Origin: an uncultured Bacteroidales bacterium
GTDB lineage: Bacteria > Bacteroidota > Bacteroidia > Bacteroidales > Paludibacteraceae
Direction of reading: 5' to 3'
Assembly: GCA_903830915.1 (NCBI GenBank)
Contig: CAIKVR010000312.1
Span: forward strand, 1 to 50,257
Length of the DNA: 50,257 bases
Under the pieces are notes generated by a model, which saw nothing but the letters and a program-made list of their open reading frames with translations, searched no databases and was not told the origin of the DNA. Both the position numbers and the translations under genes were made by a program. Each line of letters opens with the position of its first letter. The first letter of the stretch is position 1. Below are positions 24,970 through 35,188 of the stretch, one piece after another.

Positions 24970-26850
24970 CTATTTCTTCATAGGTAAGAACAAGTTGGTG
25001 TCAGTGATATTGGCCGAACCCTTACCGGCAGCCCTGAACTTGGGAGATATAGCATCATTCATTTGCAACGCTACACTTTTACCTCCTTTTGCGTTTCGAC
25101 GTGCTACACGCAGCAAGTCACCCCAGCGCTGACCTTCAAATCCACATTCAAGTGCTGCTTCTTTAATCAAAGCCTTTTCAATCCATTGTATTGAATCGTT
25201 GTGATCATCATTTCCATCATGAACGTAATCAGGTGTGCTTATGTTAAGTAAAAATGCTCTACCCCGGATACCTGCATTGTCTCTCCAGGGTGAACGCAGG
25301 AATGTATAAGGAGCATCATTCTGACGAGCATCAAGGTAGAATGGATCAGGGTATGGTTGAGCAGCAGTTACATCATTAACGGGAGGAAAACTACTGTACT
25401 CAACTCCTGACTTATCAGCACGAGTTGTACCATCGCTTTTGGACCAGTTAAAGTTTGCCATAATACCATTATTTAATAATGCATAGGCCAAACGAGGATA
25501 ACCTGCACGGTTAGCTGCTTCGGCATAGCGTAAATGCAACAATGCTGCACGGTATAAAAACCATTTCCCAGGTTTTGAAAACTGATAATAATTATAATTT
25601 AAGTGAATGGTTTTGTTCACATCGATGTTGTTCACCGGATAATAATCATAAAGATACTTCAAAACTACGGGTTGACCATTTACATAATCAAACGAAGATT
25701 CCCTTCCACGACCATCGAAAACGAAGCCGTTGGCTTGTTGAACTTGTGTTTCCCATAAACTGTCAATAGCATAAGCTGATGGTTTAATTTGGTATGAACC
25801 CTGTCCGGTATTTGCAAATAGTTTTACGAATGGAGTCGCTGATGAGGAAGAGCCACTATAGCTGAACATCCAAATCATCTCATCCTGCAAACCCATTGTA
25901 CTTGAGTTAGCAGCATCAGTAGAACTACGGTAAAACATTTCTTTCCACATATTACGGAATGAAGTAACATCCTGATCTTTATAACGTTGGTAGCAAATTT
26001 GGAAACGGGGTTCGTTTGTTCCAGCCCATACCCATCCACTTACTTTGTTTTTTATATTGGTTTTGGACGAACTTACATCGGCTGCATCCATGTAGGCTTT
26101 GTATTGAGTGGCAGCTTCCACATACTGATCGTTCCACAAGAATAAATCTCCTAAAAGAATATGTTTATCAATGAATTGCAAATTCAGATAAAACGATTTT
26201 CCGTTATCAGTGATGGTTTTATTATAATAAGTTGCCAGTGTATTTATAGAAAGCGTAGGAACACTCATCATATCGCTTATTAGGCGGGGAATCAACTGAT
26301 CCAGTGAGAGTTTCGGAAACAATGAATCAATTTTCAATATATTTACTGATTGCAAGGGATCCGTAACGTAAGGTACGTTTTTAAAATGAATACCTAATTG
26401 CAGATAAGCCCAACAACGAACGGCCATAACATCAGAATAACGTGGATCATAGTTGTCTTTTGACATTTTTTTGTCGGCCAGCATTATATTGAAATTTCTC
26501 AGAATGTCATTTGCATTCAGAATTACTTCATAAAAAGCTGTTGGGTTACAATATACATTGGTTGAATCTTCTGTATGATTGTTCAGATTTACCTGATCCA
26601 CCGTTGCATTCGATGTAACATCCATTAAATCTGCTCGCAGTTCATTTAAAACCACCACGTTTTCAGCCAGTTTGGACACTTTGCTATATAAACCCCAAAT
26701 GGCATTGTCGGCATCGTAAACATTGTTATAGTTTTCAGAAGAATCAACAACTTCTTTGCTGTTAGTATCCAACATATCCTGACAAGAGCTGAAACTGAAC
26801 ATAAATAGTATAGCTAATGTCAGACCCGATGTTATATTTTTGAATTTCAT
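24970..26850 (-). CDS. SusD/RagB-family outer-membrane lipoprotein
   Basis: 626 residues. Lipoprotein signal ending FSFSSC with Cys about 23, followed by QDMLD, which fits a surface-exposed lipoprotein. The body has the SusD helical pattern: ENYNNVYDADNAIWGLY early, LRADLMDVTSNATVD, VMAVRCWAYLQLGIHFKNVPYVTDPL (TPR1), and the C-terminal FEGQRWGDLLRVARR. SusD proteins cap a SusC barrel and deliver glycan to it. The partner SusC gene (26883-30050) ends 32 bases upstream. It is the last gene of the long leftward operon. Confidence 0.93.
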   Translation of the reverse strand: MKFKNITSGLTLAILFMFSFSSCQDMLDTNSKEVVDSSENYNNVYDADNAIWGLYSKVSKLAENVVVLNELRADLMDVTSNATVDQVNLNNHTEDSTNVYCNPTAFYEVILNANDILRNFNIMLADKKMSKDNYDPRYSDVMAVRCWAYLQLGIHFKNVPYVTDPLQSVNILKIDSLFPKLSLDQLIPRLISDMMSVPTLSINTLATYYNKTITDNGKSFYLNLQFIDKHILLGDLFLWNDQYVEAATQYKAYMDAADVSSSKTNIKNKVSGWVWAGTNEPRFQICYQRYKDQDVTSFRNMWKEMFYRSSTDAANSSTMGLQDEMIWMFSYSGSSSSATPFVKLFANTGQGSYQIKPSAYAIDSLWETQVQQANGFVFDGRGRESSFDYVNGQPVVLKYLYDYYPVNNIDVNKTIHLNYNYYQFSKPGKWFLYRAALLHLRYAEAANRAGYPRLAYALLNNGIMANFNWSKSDGTTRADKSGVEYSSFPPVNDVTAAQPYPDPFYLDARQNDAPYTFLRSPWRDNAGIRGRAFLLNISTPDYVHDGNDDHNDSIQWIEKALIKEAALECGFEGQRWGDLLRVARRNAKGGKSVALQMNDAISPKFRAAGKGSANITDTNLFLPMKK

Positions 26851-26882
26851 GTGTAATTTCTTTAAAAGTTTGTATTGATTTC

Positions 26883-29800
26883 TTACAAGCCGATTTTTAT
26901 TCCTACTAAAACCGATCTGGGTTGTGGTGACATACCATTATCAACACCATAATAAAGTGGACTTTGACCGGCACTGAATTCAGGATCATATCCCAGGTAT
27001 TTGGTGAAAGTAACCATATTGTTAGCCGTTACATAAACTTGTGCATTATTTACAAAACCTGATTTTAATGGAAGATCGTAGGCGAGTGTTATACTTTTAA
27101 GTCGGGCATACGAACCATCTTCAATCCAACGATCTGAAAAACGTGCATTTCCCATTGGGTCACCCCATACTGCTTTTGGTGTGTTAGTAATTTGACCGTC
27201 TGTTCTCCAGCGATATACTGCTGCAATGGTTTGGTTATCGAGACCAGACATATTTTCCAGGTTGGCACGCAAAGCATTGTAAACGCTACCACCTACTGAA
27301 AAGTTGATTGTTGCATTAAATGTGAATCGGTTGTACTGAATTTTGTTAGTCAAAGCACCAAAGAATTTCGGGTTTGGGTCGCCAATAACGGTCATGTCCT
27401 TTTCATTGATGACACCATCAAGGTTTTGGTCTACAAATTTCACATCACCTGCAGTGAAAGGAACCACACTACCATCGGTATTTTTGATTTTCAGATTAGC
27501 CGCAGTTGCATCAGCCTGAGTTTTAAAAATACCATCGGTTTTATAGCCCCAGAATTGTCCAATTGGAGCACCTACTTTTGTTCGTATAGTTCCACCGGCA
27601 ATTTGAGTAAAAGTTTCATCAGTCGACCTTGAGAGTAATTGATTTTGATAGGTAGATATATTCAACCCCAAATCCCATTTCAGTGACGGACGGTCAATTA
27701 TTCTTCCTGTGATATTCAGGTCAAAACCTTTGTTTTGTAATGCTCCATCATTTACTACTTCAACTCCAAGTCCTGAAACAGTAGAAATATTTTTAATTCC
27801 TATCAAGTCTTCTGTTTTTGCCGTAAATACATCCAAACTCACATTTAAACGTTCTTTCAGGAACGAGGCATCCAATCCAACAGTTACTTTTTTATTAGTT
27901 TCCCATTGTAATTCAGAGTTAGGAATATTTCCACGCACCAGTCCATAAGCACCTAAAAGTCCTTGCGGAACATAATAATAACTTGAAGAATAGTTACCCA
28001 AATCATCATTTCCTGTAATTGAATATCCCGCTCTAAGTTTTAGCAGATCCACTTTTTTATTGTCTTTCATAAATTCTTCGGAAGTGATTAACCATGCAGC
28101 ATTAATCGAGGGAAATAATCCGAACTTGTTATTGAACAATGAAATGCCATTAGCATCTTTTCCAAATCGGGACGATCCATCCAATGCGGCATTGGCAGAC
28201 ACAAAATACCGGTTTAGATATCCGTATTCTGCGTTCAGGTAATTTGAAATTGATTTCCAATCACCCAATGAACCACCCATTTGCGCTATTGCATTTATAC
28301 CATCTCCTAAAGTTTTCATTTCATCACTGGCGGTATTATAAGCTTTACCCCAGTCCAGTTCTGAACTGCTTGACTGATAACGCGAGCCCAAACGGACGGT
28401 TACATCATGTACATAATCAAAAGTTCGGTCGTATGTCAGACGTACATCGGTATTCAATTGCAGAAAGTGATTTCTCATTTGTTGTGATTCGTTAGATACA
28501 TAGGAATTTGTAAGTGGAGAATGATAAATTCCGGCTTGAGGCATAAATATCCGTTCTGTAACTTTATCTGTAGTAAGTCCGATTAAGACACTACCGGAAA
28601 GATATTTTGAAATATTGATAATACCATTCAAATCACCAAAAAAGCGAAAACGATTATTGGATGCAGATCCATTATCCAAAATAGCTCGTGGATTGGAAAC
28701 TCCAAAGATATCGGCATTTTCAAGATTTAGGGTTTTTTCATTTGCAACGTTATACACGTATGGTGCTGTAAATGGTGCTTTAACTAAACCGGCATAAACC
28801 GGATTGAAATTTTTGTTTAATCCTTCATAGGTCAGTGAACGCTCTGAATAAACAAAACTAATATTGGCATTGAGCTTAAACCATTCTGTCATCTTAATAC
28901 GTGCATTCACTCGTGTTGTGTAGCGTGAAAATGAAGTTTTATCAACCAGTCCACCATGACCCAAATAACCTACTGAAATGGCATATAATGCCGCATCATT
29001 TCCACCGGTTACATTCAGGTGGTAATTTTGATTGATTGAATTGTTGAAAACTTCATCCTGCCAATTGGTAGCCTGATTGTAGCGATAATAATCTTTATTT
29101 CCTGAAACACCCCAGTTTTCAACGACCGGTTTTTCTGTATTAATAAATGGGTAAGCCTGTATGTCATTAGCGGAAAGACCTGCACTTGACATCATATCTG
29201 TCAGATAGTTCTTGTAGCTCCATTCGTTCATCATTTTATATTTGGTGTTCGGCTCAAAATTAGTACCTGCATAGGTATAGAAATTAATGCGTGTTGAAGC
29301 ATCCTTCGCCCGAATTGTATTAATTAAAATGACACCATTTGAGGCTTTTGAACCATAGATAGAAGCTCCATCTTTCAATACAGTGACATTTTCAATGTCC
29401 TTAACATCAATATCAGATAAGGCTGAAATTACGTTGCCACCGATAAGCGAATAAATAGTCTGATTTTCGTACGGAACACCATCAACTACAATTAATGGTT
29501 GAGTATTGGCATTCAGTGAATTAAATCCGTTAAGATATAGATTTGCTCCACTACCAGGAACTCCCGAGCGTGAAACCGAATTAAGACCATTTACGCTTCC
29601 CTGTAAAACAGTTTCGAGGTTAGTTGCTCCAAGTTTATAATCATCCCTATTTTCGTGGGTAGATATTGCATTCGATGTGTTGGCAGCATTTGTCATATCA
29701 AAGGCTGTTATAACATCCTCGTATTTTCCCTTGAAACTTTCGTCGAGTAACGAAATTTCGATGTTTTTTCTGTTTAGAACGGGTATCTGCTTAGTCGCAA

Positions 29801-30050
29801 ATCCAGGTGCATTGACTACCAAAACAGCACCGTTGATACTTTTTTCCAGACTGAACTTACCGTTATCATCGGTTACAGTTGAGGTCACTCCGGAAATCAT
29901 CACTTTGGCTCCTGACAAAGGTTTACCTGTAGCTGATTCGAAGACTGTTCCGGATATTTTTGTGGCAATCACTCCTTTCTGCCCGTAAGCAGAAATAATT
30001 CCGGTGATTACAAAGAAAATAGTAGCTAAAATATAATTGAATCTTTTCAT
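26883..30050 (-). CDS. SusC/RagA-family TonB-dependent transporter
   Basis: 1055 residues. Signal peptide about 1-23, a carboxypeptidase-D-regulatory-like domain (about 30-105, ISGTVFESATGKPLSGAKVMISG), a plug domain (about 110-250, containing PLIVVDGVPYENQ and IENVTVLKDGASIYGSKASNGVILI) and a 22-strand barrel with DRWIEDGSYARLKSITLAYDLP near the end. It imports oligosaccharides across the outer membrane with TonB energy. Linker between the regulatory domain and plug is long and the usual RIRG motif before PLIVVDG is replaced by LYLNGFNSLN, as in the fasciclin-linked branch of the family. Translationally close to the FAS1 gene (21 bases) and SusD gene (32 bases). Confidence 0.93.
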   Translation of the reverse strand: MKRFNYILATIFFVITGIISAYGQKGVIATKISGTVFESATGKPLSGAKVMISGVTSTVTDDNGKFSLEKSINGAVLVVNAPGFATKQIPVLNRKNIEISLLDESFKGKYEDVITAFDMTNAANTSNAISTHENRDDYKLGATNLETVLQGSVNGLNSVSRSGVPGSGANLYLNGFNSLNANTQPLIVVDGVPYENQTIYSLIGGNVISALSDIDVKDIENVTVLKDGASIYGSKASNGVILINTIRAKDASTRINFYTYAGTNFEPNTKYKMMNEWSYKNYLTDMMSSAGLSANDIQAYPFINTEKPVVENWGVSGNKDYYRYNQATNWQDEVFNNSINQNYHLNVTGGNDAALYAISVGYLGHGGLVDKTSFSRYTTRVNARIKMTEWFKLNANISFVYSERSLTYEGLNKNFNPVYAGLVKAPFTAPYVYNVANEKTLNLENADIFGVSNPRAILDNGSASNNRFRFFGDLNGIINISKYLSGSVLIGLTTDKVTERIFMPQAGIYHSPLTNSYVSNESQQMRNHFLQLNTDVRLTYDRTFDYVHDVTVRLGSRYQSSSSELDWGKAYNTASDEMKTLGDGINAIAQMGGSLGDWKSISNYLNAEYGYLNRYFVSANAALDGSSRFGKDANGISLFNNKFGLFPSINAAWLITSEEFMKDNKKVDLLKLRAGYSITGNDDLGNYSSSYYYVPQGLLGAYGLVRGNIPNSELQWETNKKVTVGLDASFLKERLNVSLDVFTAKTEDLIGIKNISTVSGLGVEVVNDGALQNKGFDLNITGRIIDRPSLKWDLGLNISTYQNQLLSRSTDETFTQIAGGTIRTKVGAPIGQFWGYKTDGIFKTQADATAANLKIKNTDGSVVPFTAGDVKFVDQNLDGVINEKDMTVIGDPNPKFFGALTNKIQYNRFTFNATINFSVGGSVYNALRANLENMSGLDNQTIAAVYRWRTDGQITNTPKAVWGDPMGNARFSDRWIEDGSYARLKSITLAYDLPLKSGFVNNAQVYVTANNMVTFTKYLGYDPEFSAGQSPLYYGVDNGMSPQPRSVLVGIKIGL

Positions 30051-30071
30051 AAATTTCGGAATTTTTGTTTA

Positions 30072-31778
30072 CTATTCTTCTGTAATTCTCGGTACTAACA
30101 AAATATAATCAAGAAATAACAATCCCTGCCGACTTGCTGTATTACTTCGTGCAGTGTTGCAAAGCCACATGGTCAATGTTCCGGTTTTAGAAACGGTCAT
30201 CACATCCGCTAAAGGTGAAACAGGTGCTGATACCATCTGGGTTGCATTAACAGGTTCTAAATCCCATTGCTTAAGTTTTGTTATTTCCATTACTCCGGCT
30301 CTACCTTCTCCAACAAAACATCTCGCATTACCTAAGTAGTTATTAATTACGCCCGAAGTATTTGTATTTCCGGCATCGCTTGTAACTGCTCCCCTTGTCA
30401 GTGTTTTACTTCCGGGCATGGAGATGAAAAGTTTTTGAATGATTTTATACACTCCGTAGCGAGTGTAAGTTGGGTCAAAATGATCAGCAATGTCATCGTA
30501 CGCTACATAATAAATATCGTAGTTTGCAGAATTTACTTTGGCTTTATATTCAATATAAAAGTTAGCTACATTCGCCACCAGATTACTATTCAAAAAATAG
30601 GTTTTAGAGACAACACTGTCTTTTTTTCCAGTCAATTTTCTGTAAAGTGAATCAGACTGTGTTTCACCACTTGCCATTGCTATATCTCGCTGTCCGCTTG
30701 CCCAAAGTTTGTAACGAGTAAAAACATAGTTAGTATTGGTTGAATTTGTAAAACTCTCACCTTCAATTTTTATGGGCTTGATTTTATCTTTCAGTCGGAT
30801 ATTGCTTTTATCTATTACATACACACGTCCGTTTGAAGAATTATAAGTTTGCTTTATCACCGAACCATTGATTGGTACTTTTACACCATCAACATTTGTA
30901 AGTGTGTCGAACTTCGTGATATCTACAATACCTCTGAAAACAAAATCCTGACAAACATTGAAACGCGTAGCAGAGTCAGTTTGTGCTACCGAATTCATGT
31001 TGAAGTATTTATGATTTGCATTATTATACTTATTGTACATTAAATTAAACCCATCATTCTCAACAACTATGTAGGTAAAAATTGAATCTTCGTTATCAAT
31101 AGGATATTTCTGTAGGAAATTATTAATATTCATCCAAACTGTGTCGTATTTGGTTTTTCCCAATGCATCCACACCTACAGCAATACTCTTAACAGGATCT
31201 AATATTTTTTTATTAAGTCCATTAATGAATTGGTATTGCAGAAAATTAGTATTTTCAGAAAGAAATTCCCAAATACTATTTCTTCTTTCCAACAGTTTAT
31301 CGGTAATTTGTAATACGCCATTTGCTGCCCGAATATCAAAAGTTTTTATTTTTGCTCCATTAAAAGTGGAATCAGCAGAGTTATAATATATATTTTTTCC
31401 ATTGACTGATTTAATAGATGTATAAAGACTTTGGTTGGTAGAATAATAGCTTTTATACACAATGACCGAACCTATCATTTTACGTAATGAATCTACATTT
31501 AATGTGTCAGTTCCTACACCCCACGCCTCATTAGTTGGTGCAAAAACAGTAAAACTGTTTGCTGTTTGCAGAACCTGATCGTAACCTGTTTTTTTTAGCA
31601 GAGAAACGAATATAGAAAGTTCCGGTTTTGTGCTCATGACATTCACCAGGTTATTTTTCAACAATTCTTCGCTTGAAACATGACTTTCCCATGCATTATC
31701 ATAACATCCACTAAGCATTAGGCTTAATGTAATTAATGGTAGAACAATCAAGGATTTAAAAATTCTTATACGATTCAT
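30072..31778 (-). CDS. Fasciclin (FAS1) lipoprotein with C-terminal sandwich domain
   Basis: 568 residues. Lipobox LMLSGC with Cys about 25. Two FAS1-type regions: about 40-165 (LSIFVSLLKKTGYDQVL, SFTVFAPTNEAWGVG) and a more diverged one about 165-330 (FLQYQFINGLNKK ... GRVYVIDKSNIRL). About 345-568 is a beta-rich domain starting KPIKIEGESF and ending LDYILLVPRITEE. FAS1 domains mediate adhesion and protein contact, and such proteins often sit beside SusC/D in Bacteroidota. Gap to the next FAS1 gene upstream is 18 bases and to SusC downstream 21 bases, so it is in the same transcript. Role inferred: accessory glycan binding in the SusC/D complex. Confidence 0.8.
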   Translation of the reverse strand: MNRIRIFKSLIVLPLITLSLMLSGCYDNAWESHVSSEELLKNNLVNVMSTKPELSIFVSLLKKTGYDQVLQTANSFTVFAPTNEAWGVGTDTLNVDSLRKMIGSVIVYKSYYSTNQSLYTSIKSVNGKNIYYNSADSTFNGAKIKTFDIRAANGVLQITDKLLERRNSIWEFLSENTNFLQYQFINGLNKKILDPVKSIAVGVDALGKTKYDTVWMNINNFLQKYPIDNEDSIFTYIVVENDGFNLMYNKYNNANHKYFNMNSVAQTDSATRFNVCQDFVFRGIVDITKFDTLTNVDGVKVPINGSVIKQTYNSSNGRVYVIDKSNIRLKDKIKPIKIEGESFTNSTNTNYVFTRYKLWASGQRDIAMASGETQSDSLYRKLTGKKDSVVSKTYFLNSNLVANVANFYIEYKAKVNSANYDIYYVAYDDIADHFDPTYTRYGVYKIIQKLFISMPGSKTLTRGAVTSDAGNTNTSGVINNYLGNARCFVGEGRAGVMEITKLKQWDLEPVNATQMVSAPVSPLADVMTVSKTGTLTMWLCNTARSNTASRQGLLFLDYILLVPRITEE

Positions 31779-31796
31779 AATGATTAGATTTTTCTG

Positions 31797-33557
31797 TTAG
31801 TTTAATAAATCTCCAACACAGCGTTGGTCTGCAGGTGAAATCAGTTCACAAGGCGTACCGGGATAAATAGCATTTCCATCTATATCGAAACGAGGCCAAA
31901 GTTGATTTTGATCAACCGGAATGAATTGAATCATATCCCACCAGGCAGCCTGACTATTTCCACTCAATGCATCCATACGTAAAGTATGACGACCGGTATA
32001 CTCAATTTTAATAGCTCCGCAGTTACGACTACAGCAAACACTGTTTTTGGCTTTTGCATTGTACTGTTTCATGCCATTGTTAAGGTTTACTTCAGGGGTA
32101 TTTGATGTGTTGAAGTATTCACCCAAATCAAATACATTCGGTAATACCTGGTCTTCCATACCATCTTGCTTAAAAGTGGTTTTAAATTTATTATTATCAC
32201 CCCCACGACGCCAGCAAATCCACACATAATATACTCCTTCAGTTAGTACGGGGGTTTTAATTTCCATCCATTGTAATAAATTCGGGCGCATAGGTATTTC
32301 GAAGTAATCGTAATGAACATATTGTCCCCCTTGTTCAGCGTAAGAGGATGTAACATTGTATGTTATTGTTGGACTATTCTTACCTCCGAAACTCAATTCA
32401 GAAAGTTCCCCGGGTTTGAAAGTTACATAAGAACCTCTCTTCCGATATTCTTTCAACCTTTTAATTTCGGGCTGGTCGGTTAATTCCCAGTAAACAGCTG
32501 CCGGACCACGTTTAACTGGCGTAATGTTTCCATCCAAATCAATAAGAACTCCATTATTACAGCTCATATCTGTCCACTCGGATTGTTTGTTGACAGTTTT
32601 TCCTTTTTCAAAGGTAGTCAGAGATTGATATTCATTGATAATCAATGAATCTTTGCTCACTTTTACTGTAATTACCTGATTGGTAGCTACAGTCAACTCT
32701 GAGCTTGACATTGATAAATCAGTAACATACGCTAACCGTTTAAGACAATGATATTGAGCATACATTAATAAAAGTTTAGCATCATCCGATGCATAATCGG
32801 GTTGAGCCTTCCGCATTTTTACCAAAACATCATCGACACTTTTTATACTGTCAGTTAAGAACGAAGCATCGCTTTGAAGGAATGCTGTGTACCAAACATT
32901 ATCTACAGAATTATTTAGCGTATCAATCATTCCGGTACTTTTCATTATTGTTTTGTATATCTGATAAGTATCAGGAAGTGACTCAATCATCTTACCTACT
33001 GTTTTTGGTTCAGGTGTCAGAACATAGTCTATTTTATGTATGATTCCATTAGCAACCCTGATATCTTTTTTTATGATATTGGCCTGACGGTTCACTCGTA
33101 TTACTGCATCAGAAGCTCCTTCCTGTACTGTTTTTGTAGTTAGAAATTTTCCAAGCATGGTAGCTTTGCTTAAACGTCCATCTACAAATTCAGCAGTGCG
33201 GATAGTATCACGGACAATATGGAATTTCATGAATTTTTCCAGACTGTCAGTCGGTAGGTCAAGCAACGAATTAATACCATGTCGCAGGCAATACACTTTG
33301 ATGGCTTCATTTGTTGGGATAAAACAGGTATTTGTTCCATAAGCATGAAGCATTCCTCTGAACCCGGCTTTATCAGCAATATGGAGGAATTCAGTCATGC
33401 TTGTGTCATTTTGCTCAATATATTCATCAATCATTCGCTCGTCCGAAACAAGGAATGTCTTTCCTTCCATGTAATCTTTACAGGAATTGAATAAGACTAA
33501 GGCGCAACTGACAATAAGCATTGATTTTGCCAGTAATTTTATATTTTTAGTTTTCAT
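31797..33557 (-). CDS. Fasciclin (FAS1) lipoprotein with LamG-protein-like C-terminal module
   Basis: 586 residues from ATG 33557; a longer start at 33587 would overlap the SusD stop and lack a proper signal. Lipobox LFNSC then KDYMEG. FAS1 domain 1 about 40-165 (FLHIADKAGFRGMLHAY, TCFIPTNEAIKVY, NGIIHKIDYVLTPEP), domain 2 about 165-300 (YQIYKTIMKSTGMIDTL). Residues about 355-550 share DQPEI, a G.Y.VWICWR strand, GRHTLRMDA and DMIQFIPVDQNQL with the T9SS protein at 21998-24796. A Cys-rich patch (SVCCSRNCG) in the module could form disulphides. It starts 10 bases after the SusD stop. Likely a surface glycan-binding lipoprotein (inference). Confidence 0.8.
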   Translation of the reverse strand: MKTKNIKLLAKSMLIVSCALVLFNSCKDYMEGKTFLVSDERMIDEYIEQNDTSMTEFLHIADKAGFRGMLHAYGTNTCFIPTNEAIKVYCLRHGINSLLDLPTDSLEKFMKFHIVRDTIRTAEFVDGRLSKATMLGKFLTTKTVQEGASDAVIRVNRQANIIKKDIRVANGIIHKIDYVLTPEPKTVGKMIESLPDTYQIYKTIMKSTGMIDTLNNSVDNVWYTAFLQSDASFLTDSIKSVDDVLVKMRKAQPDYASDDAKLLLMYAQYHCLKRLAYVTDLSMSSSELTVATNQVITVKVSKDSLIINEYQSLTTFEKGKTVNKQSEWTDMSCNNGVLIDLDGNITPVKRGPAAVYWELTDQPEIKRLKEYRKRGSYVTFKPGELSELSFGGKNSPTITYNVTSSYAEQGGQYVHYDYFEIPMRPNLLQWMEIKTPVLTEGVYYVWICWRRGGDNNKFKTTFKQDGMEDQVLPNVFDLGEYFNTSNTPEVNLNNGMKQYNAKAKNSVCCSRNCGAIKIEYTGRHTLRMDALSGNSQAAWWDMIQFIPVDQNQLWPRFDIDGNAIYPGTPCELISPADQRCVGDLLN

Positions 33558-33567
33558 GGCTGATATA

Positions 33568-35169
33568 TTATTGTATATAAAACTCATTCTGTTTTAAAAG
33601 CTTATTAGTCTCCAGTTCAGTAATATAAATTGGCCAGTAATGACTGTTGTGCCTTGGGTCTTTATATTTTGCAACCAGACTTTGTTGTTTTTGTGGAGAT
33701 GCGCTGTTAATAGCAAGATTTATAAGGTATTGAATGTTTGTACCTTCATAATCACCCCTTTTGGCATACCTTAATACATCATACCATCGTTTTCCTTCGA
33801 AGGCAAATTCGCGCGCCCGTTCATTCAGAATTGCTTTTTCAAGCGATTTTCCATCCACATTACCATCCACGAACATGTAATCCGAAGTTTTTACAGCATT
33901 CCGTGCTGTACGAACTTCTCCCATTACGCTGATAGCTTGTTTGTAATAATCCTGAGCAGTTTCGTTGTGAGTGTTAAGCCCTATTTGATTCAGTGCCTCT
34001 GCTTTCATTAATAATACGTCAGAATATTTGTAAACAATCCAGGGTGAAGTATATTCGGTTGAAGCACGCACAGCACCTGAACGGCTTGTTCCAACGTATT
34101 TCCAAACTACAGCATTACGAAACGAACAACCTGAACCACGTATGTCAGAAGCATTACTTACGGCACTGTATTGAGGATACGGAAATATCATTCCATCCAA
34201 AATATCTGTTTTTGGATTTAACCGGTTAACTAATGGTGCAAGTAGAGCATAGAAAGGGTTTGTTTTTTGAGAAGTAAACGGAATTTCGAAAATAGATTCG
34301 ACACTATTCCCATTCACGTAAGAATTCACAAACATGGCATCGACATCAGATTCATTTGCTACTGTAACTGTATCAATAATAATCCCATTTTCTGAAACTG
34401 GTGTAATTACTTTATCTACAGGTATCATACTGAATTTACCTGAACCGATAATTTCCTGACAAAGGCTGTTACATTCAGCATATTTTTCTTGCCAGAGGTA
34501 AATATCGGCCAATAAAGCTTTTGCAGTCCAGCAGGTAATGCGGTTTTTGTTTTCGGCTGTGGTGGGGTATGAAATAGGTGCATTAGCGACAGCTATTTTC
34601 AAATCATAAACCAACGAATCGAGAATAATTGCACCCGAAGTTTTCGGAATAGAATAATTTTGGTCATCCGAAACCGAAGCCTGACGTACTAATGGAACAT
34701 CGCGAAACGAACGAACCAGGTAAAAATACATCATTGAACGCAGGGTTAGTGCTTCTGCCTCATAAGCTTTTAATTGCTTATCGCTGAGTGTTCCATCTAT
34801 ACTTTGAACACCCTTTGCAAATTTAAGTACGGTGTTACAGTTGTTAATTACAGAGTAAAATGAAGCCCAGCTTGTTATGTTATTAGAAGCTGAAATTTCA
34901 CCATCAATAACTTCCGTATAGTTGTTTAGAGGTACTACTCCACTCTGAACCATATCTGCTCTCAACTCACCCCATAAAAACATTTTTTCAACAGGACCAT
35001 TCATTAAGGAGCAATAGCAACCTATTACAGCAGAGTTTACCTGTTCCTTTGTTTGCCAGTATTCTTCTCTGATTACACCATCTTCGGGTGTCAAAGTTAA
35101 CCAATTGTCGCAGGAAGTCATGAATGAACTCAAAACAACCAGAATTGATATACCAATATATTTTCTCAT
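33568..35169 (-). CDS. SusD/RagB-family outer-membrane lipoprotein
   Basis: 533 residues. Lipobox SFMTSC, then DNWLTLTPEDGVIREEYWQTKEQVNSAVIGCYC, the typical SusD opening. Further marks: LWGELRADMVQSGV, AEALTLRSMMYFYLVRSFRDVPLVRQ, and the C-terminal NERAREFAFEGKRWYDVLRYAKRG. Pairs with the SusC at 35189-38494, whose stop lies 19 bases upstream. It shows the common shorter SusD form, unlike the 626-residue one at 24970, so the two pairs are not a recent duplication. Confidence 0.94.
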   Translation of the reverse strand: MRKYIGISILVVLSSFMTSCDNWLTLTPEDGVIREEYWQTKEQVNSAVIGCYCSLMNGPVEKMFLWGELRADMVQSGVVPLNNYTEVIDGEISASNNITSWASFYSVINNCNTVLKFAKGVQSIDGTLSDKQLKAYEAEALTLRSMMYFYLVRSFRDVPLVRQASVSDDQNYSIPKTSGAIILDSLVYDLKIAVANAPISYPTTAENKNRITCWTAKALLADIYLWQEKYAECNSLCQEIIGSGKFSMIPVDKVITPVSENGIIIDTVTVANESDVDAMFVNSYVNGNSVESIFEIPFTSQKTNPFYALLAPLVNRLNPKTDILDGMIFPYPQYSAVSNASDIRGSGCSFRNAVVWKYVGTSRSGAVRASTEYTSPWIVYKYSDVLLMKAEALNQIGLNTHNETAQDYYKQAISVMGEVRTARNAVKTSDYMFVDGNVDGKSLEKAILNERAREFAFEGKRWYDVLRYAKRGDYEGTNIQYLINLAINSASPQKQQSLVAKYKDPRHNSHYWPIYITELETNKLLKQNEFYIQ

Positions 35170-35188
35170 AAAACCTTAGATTTTAATG

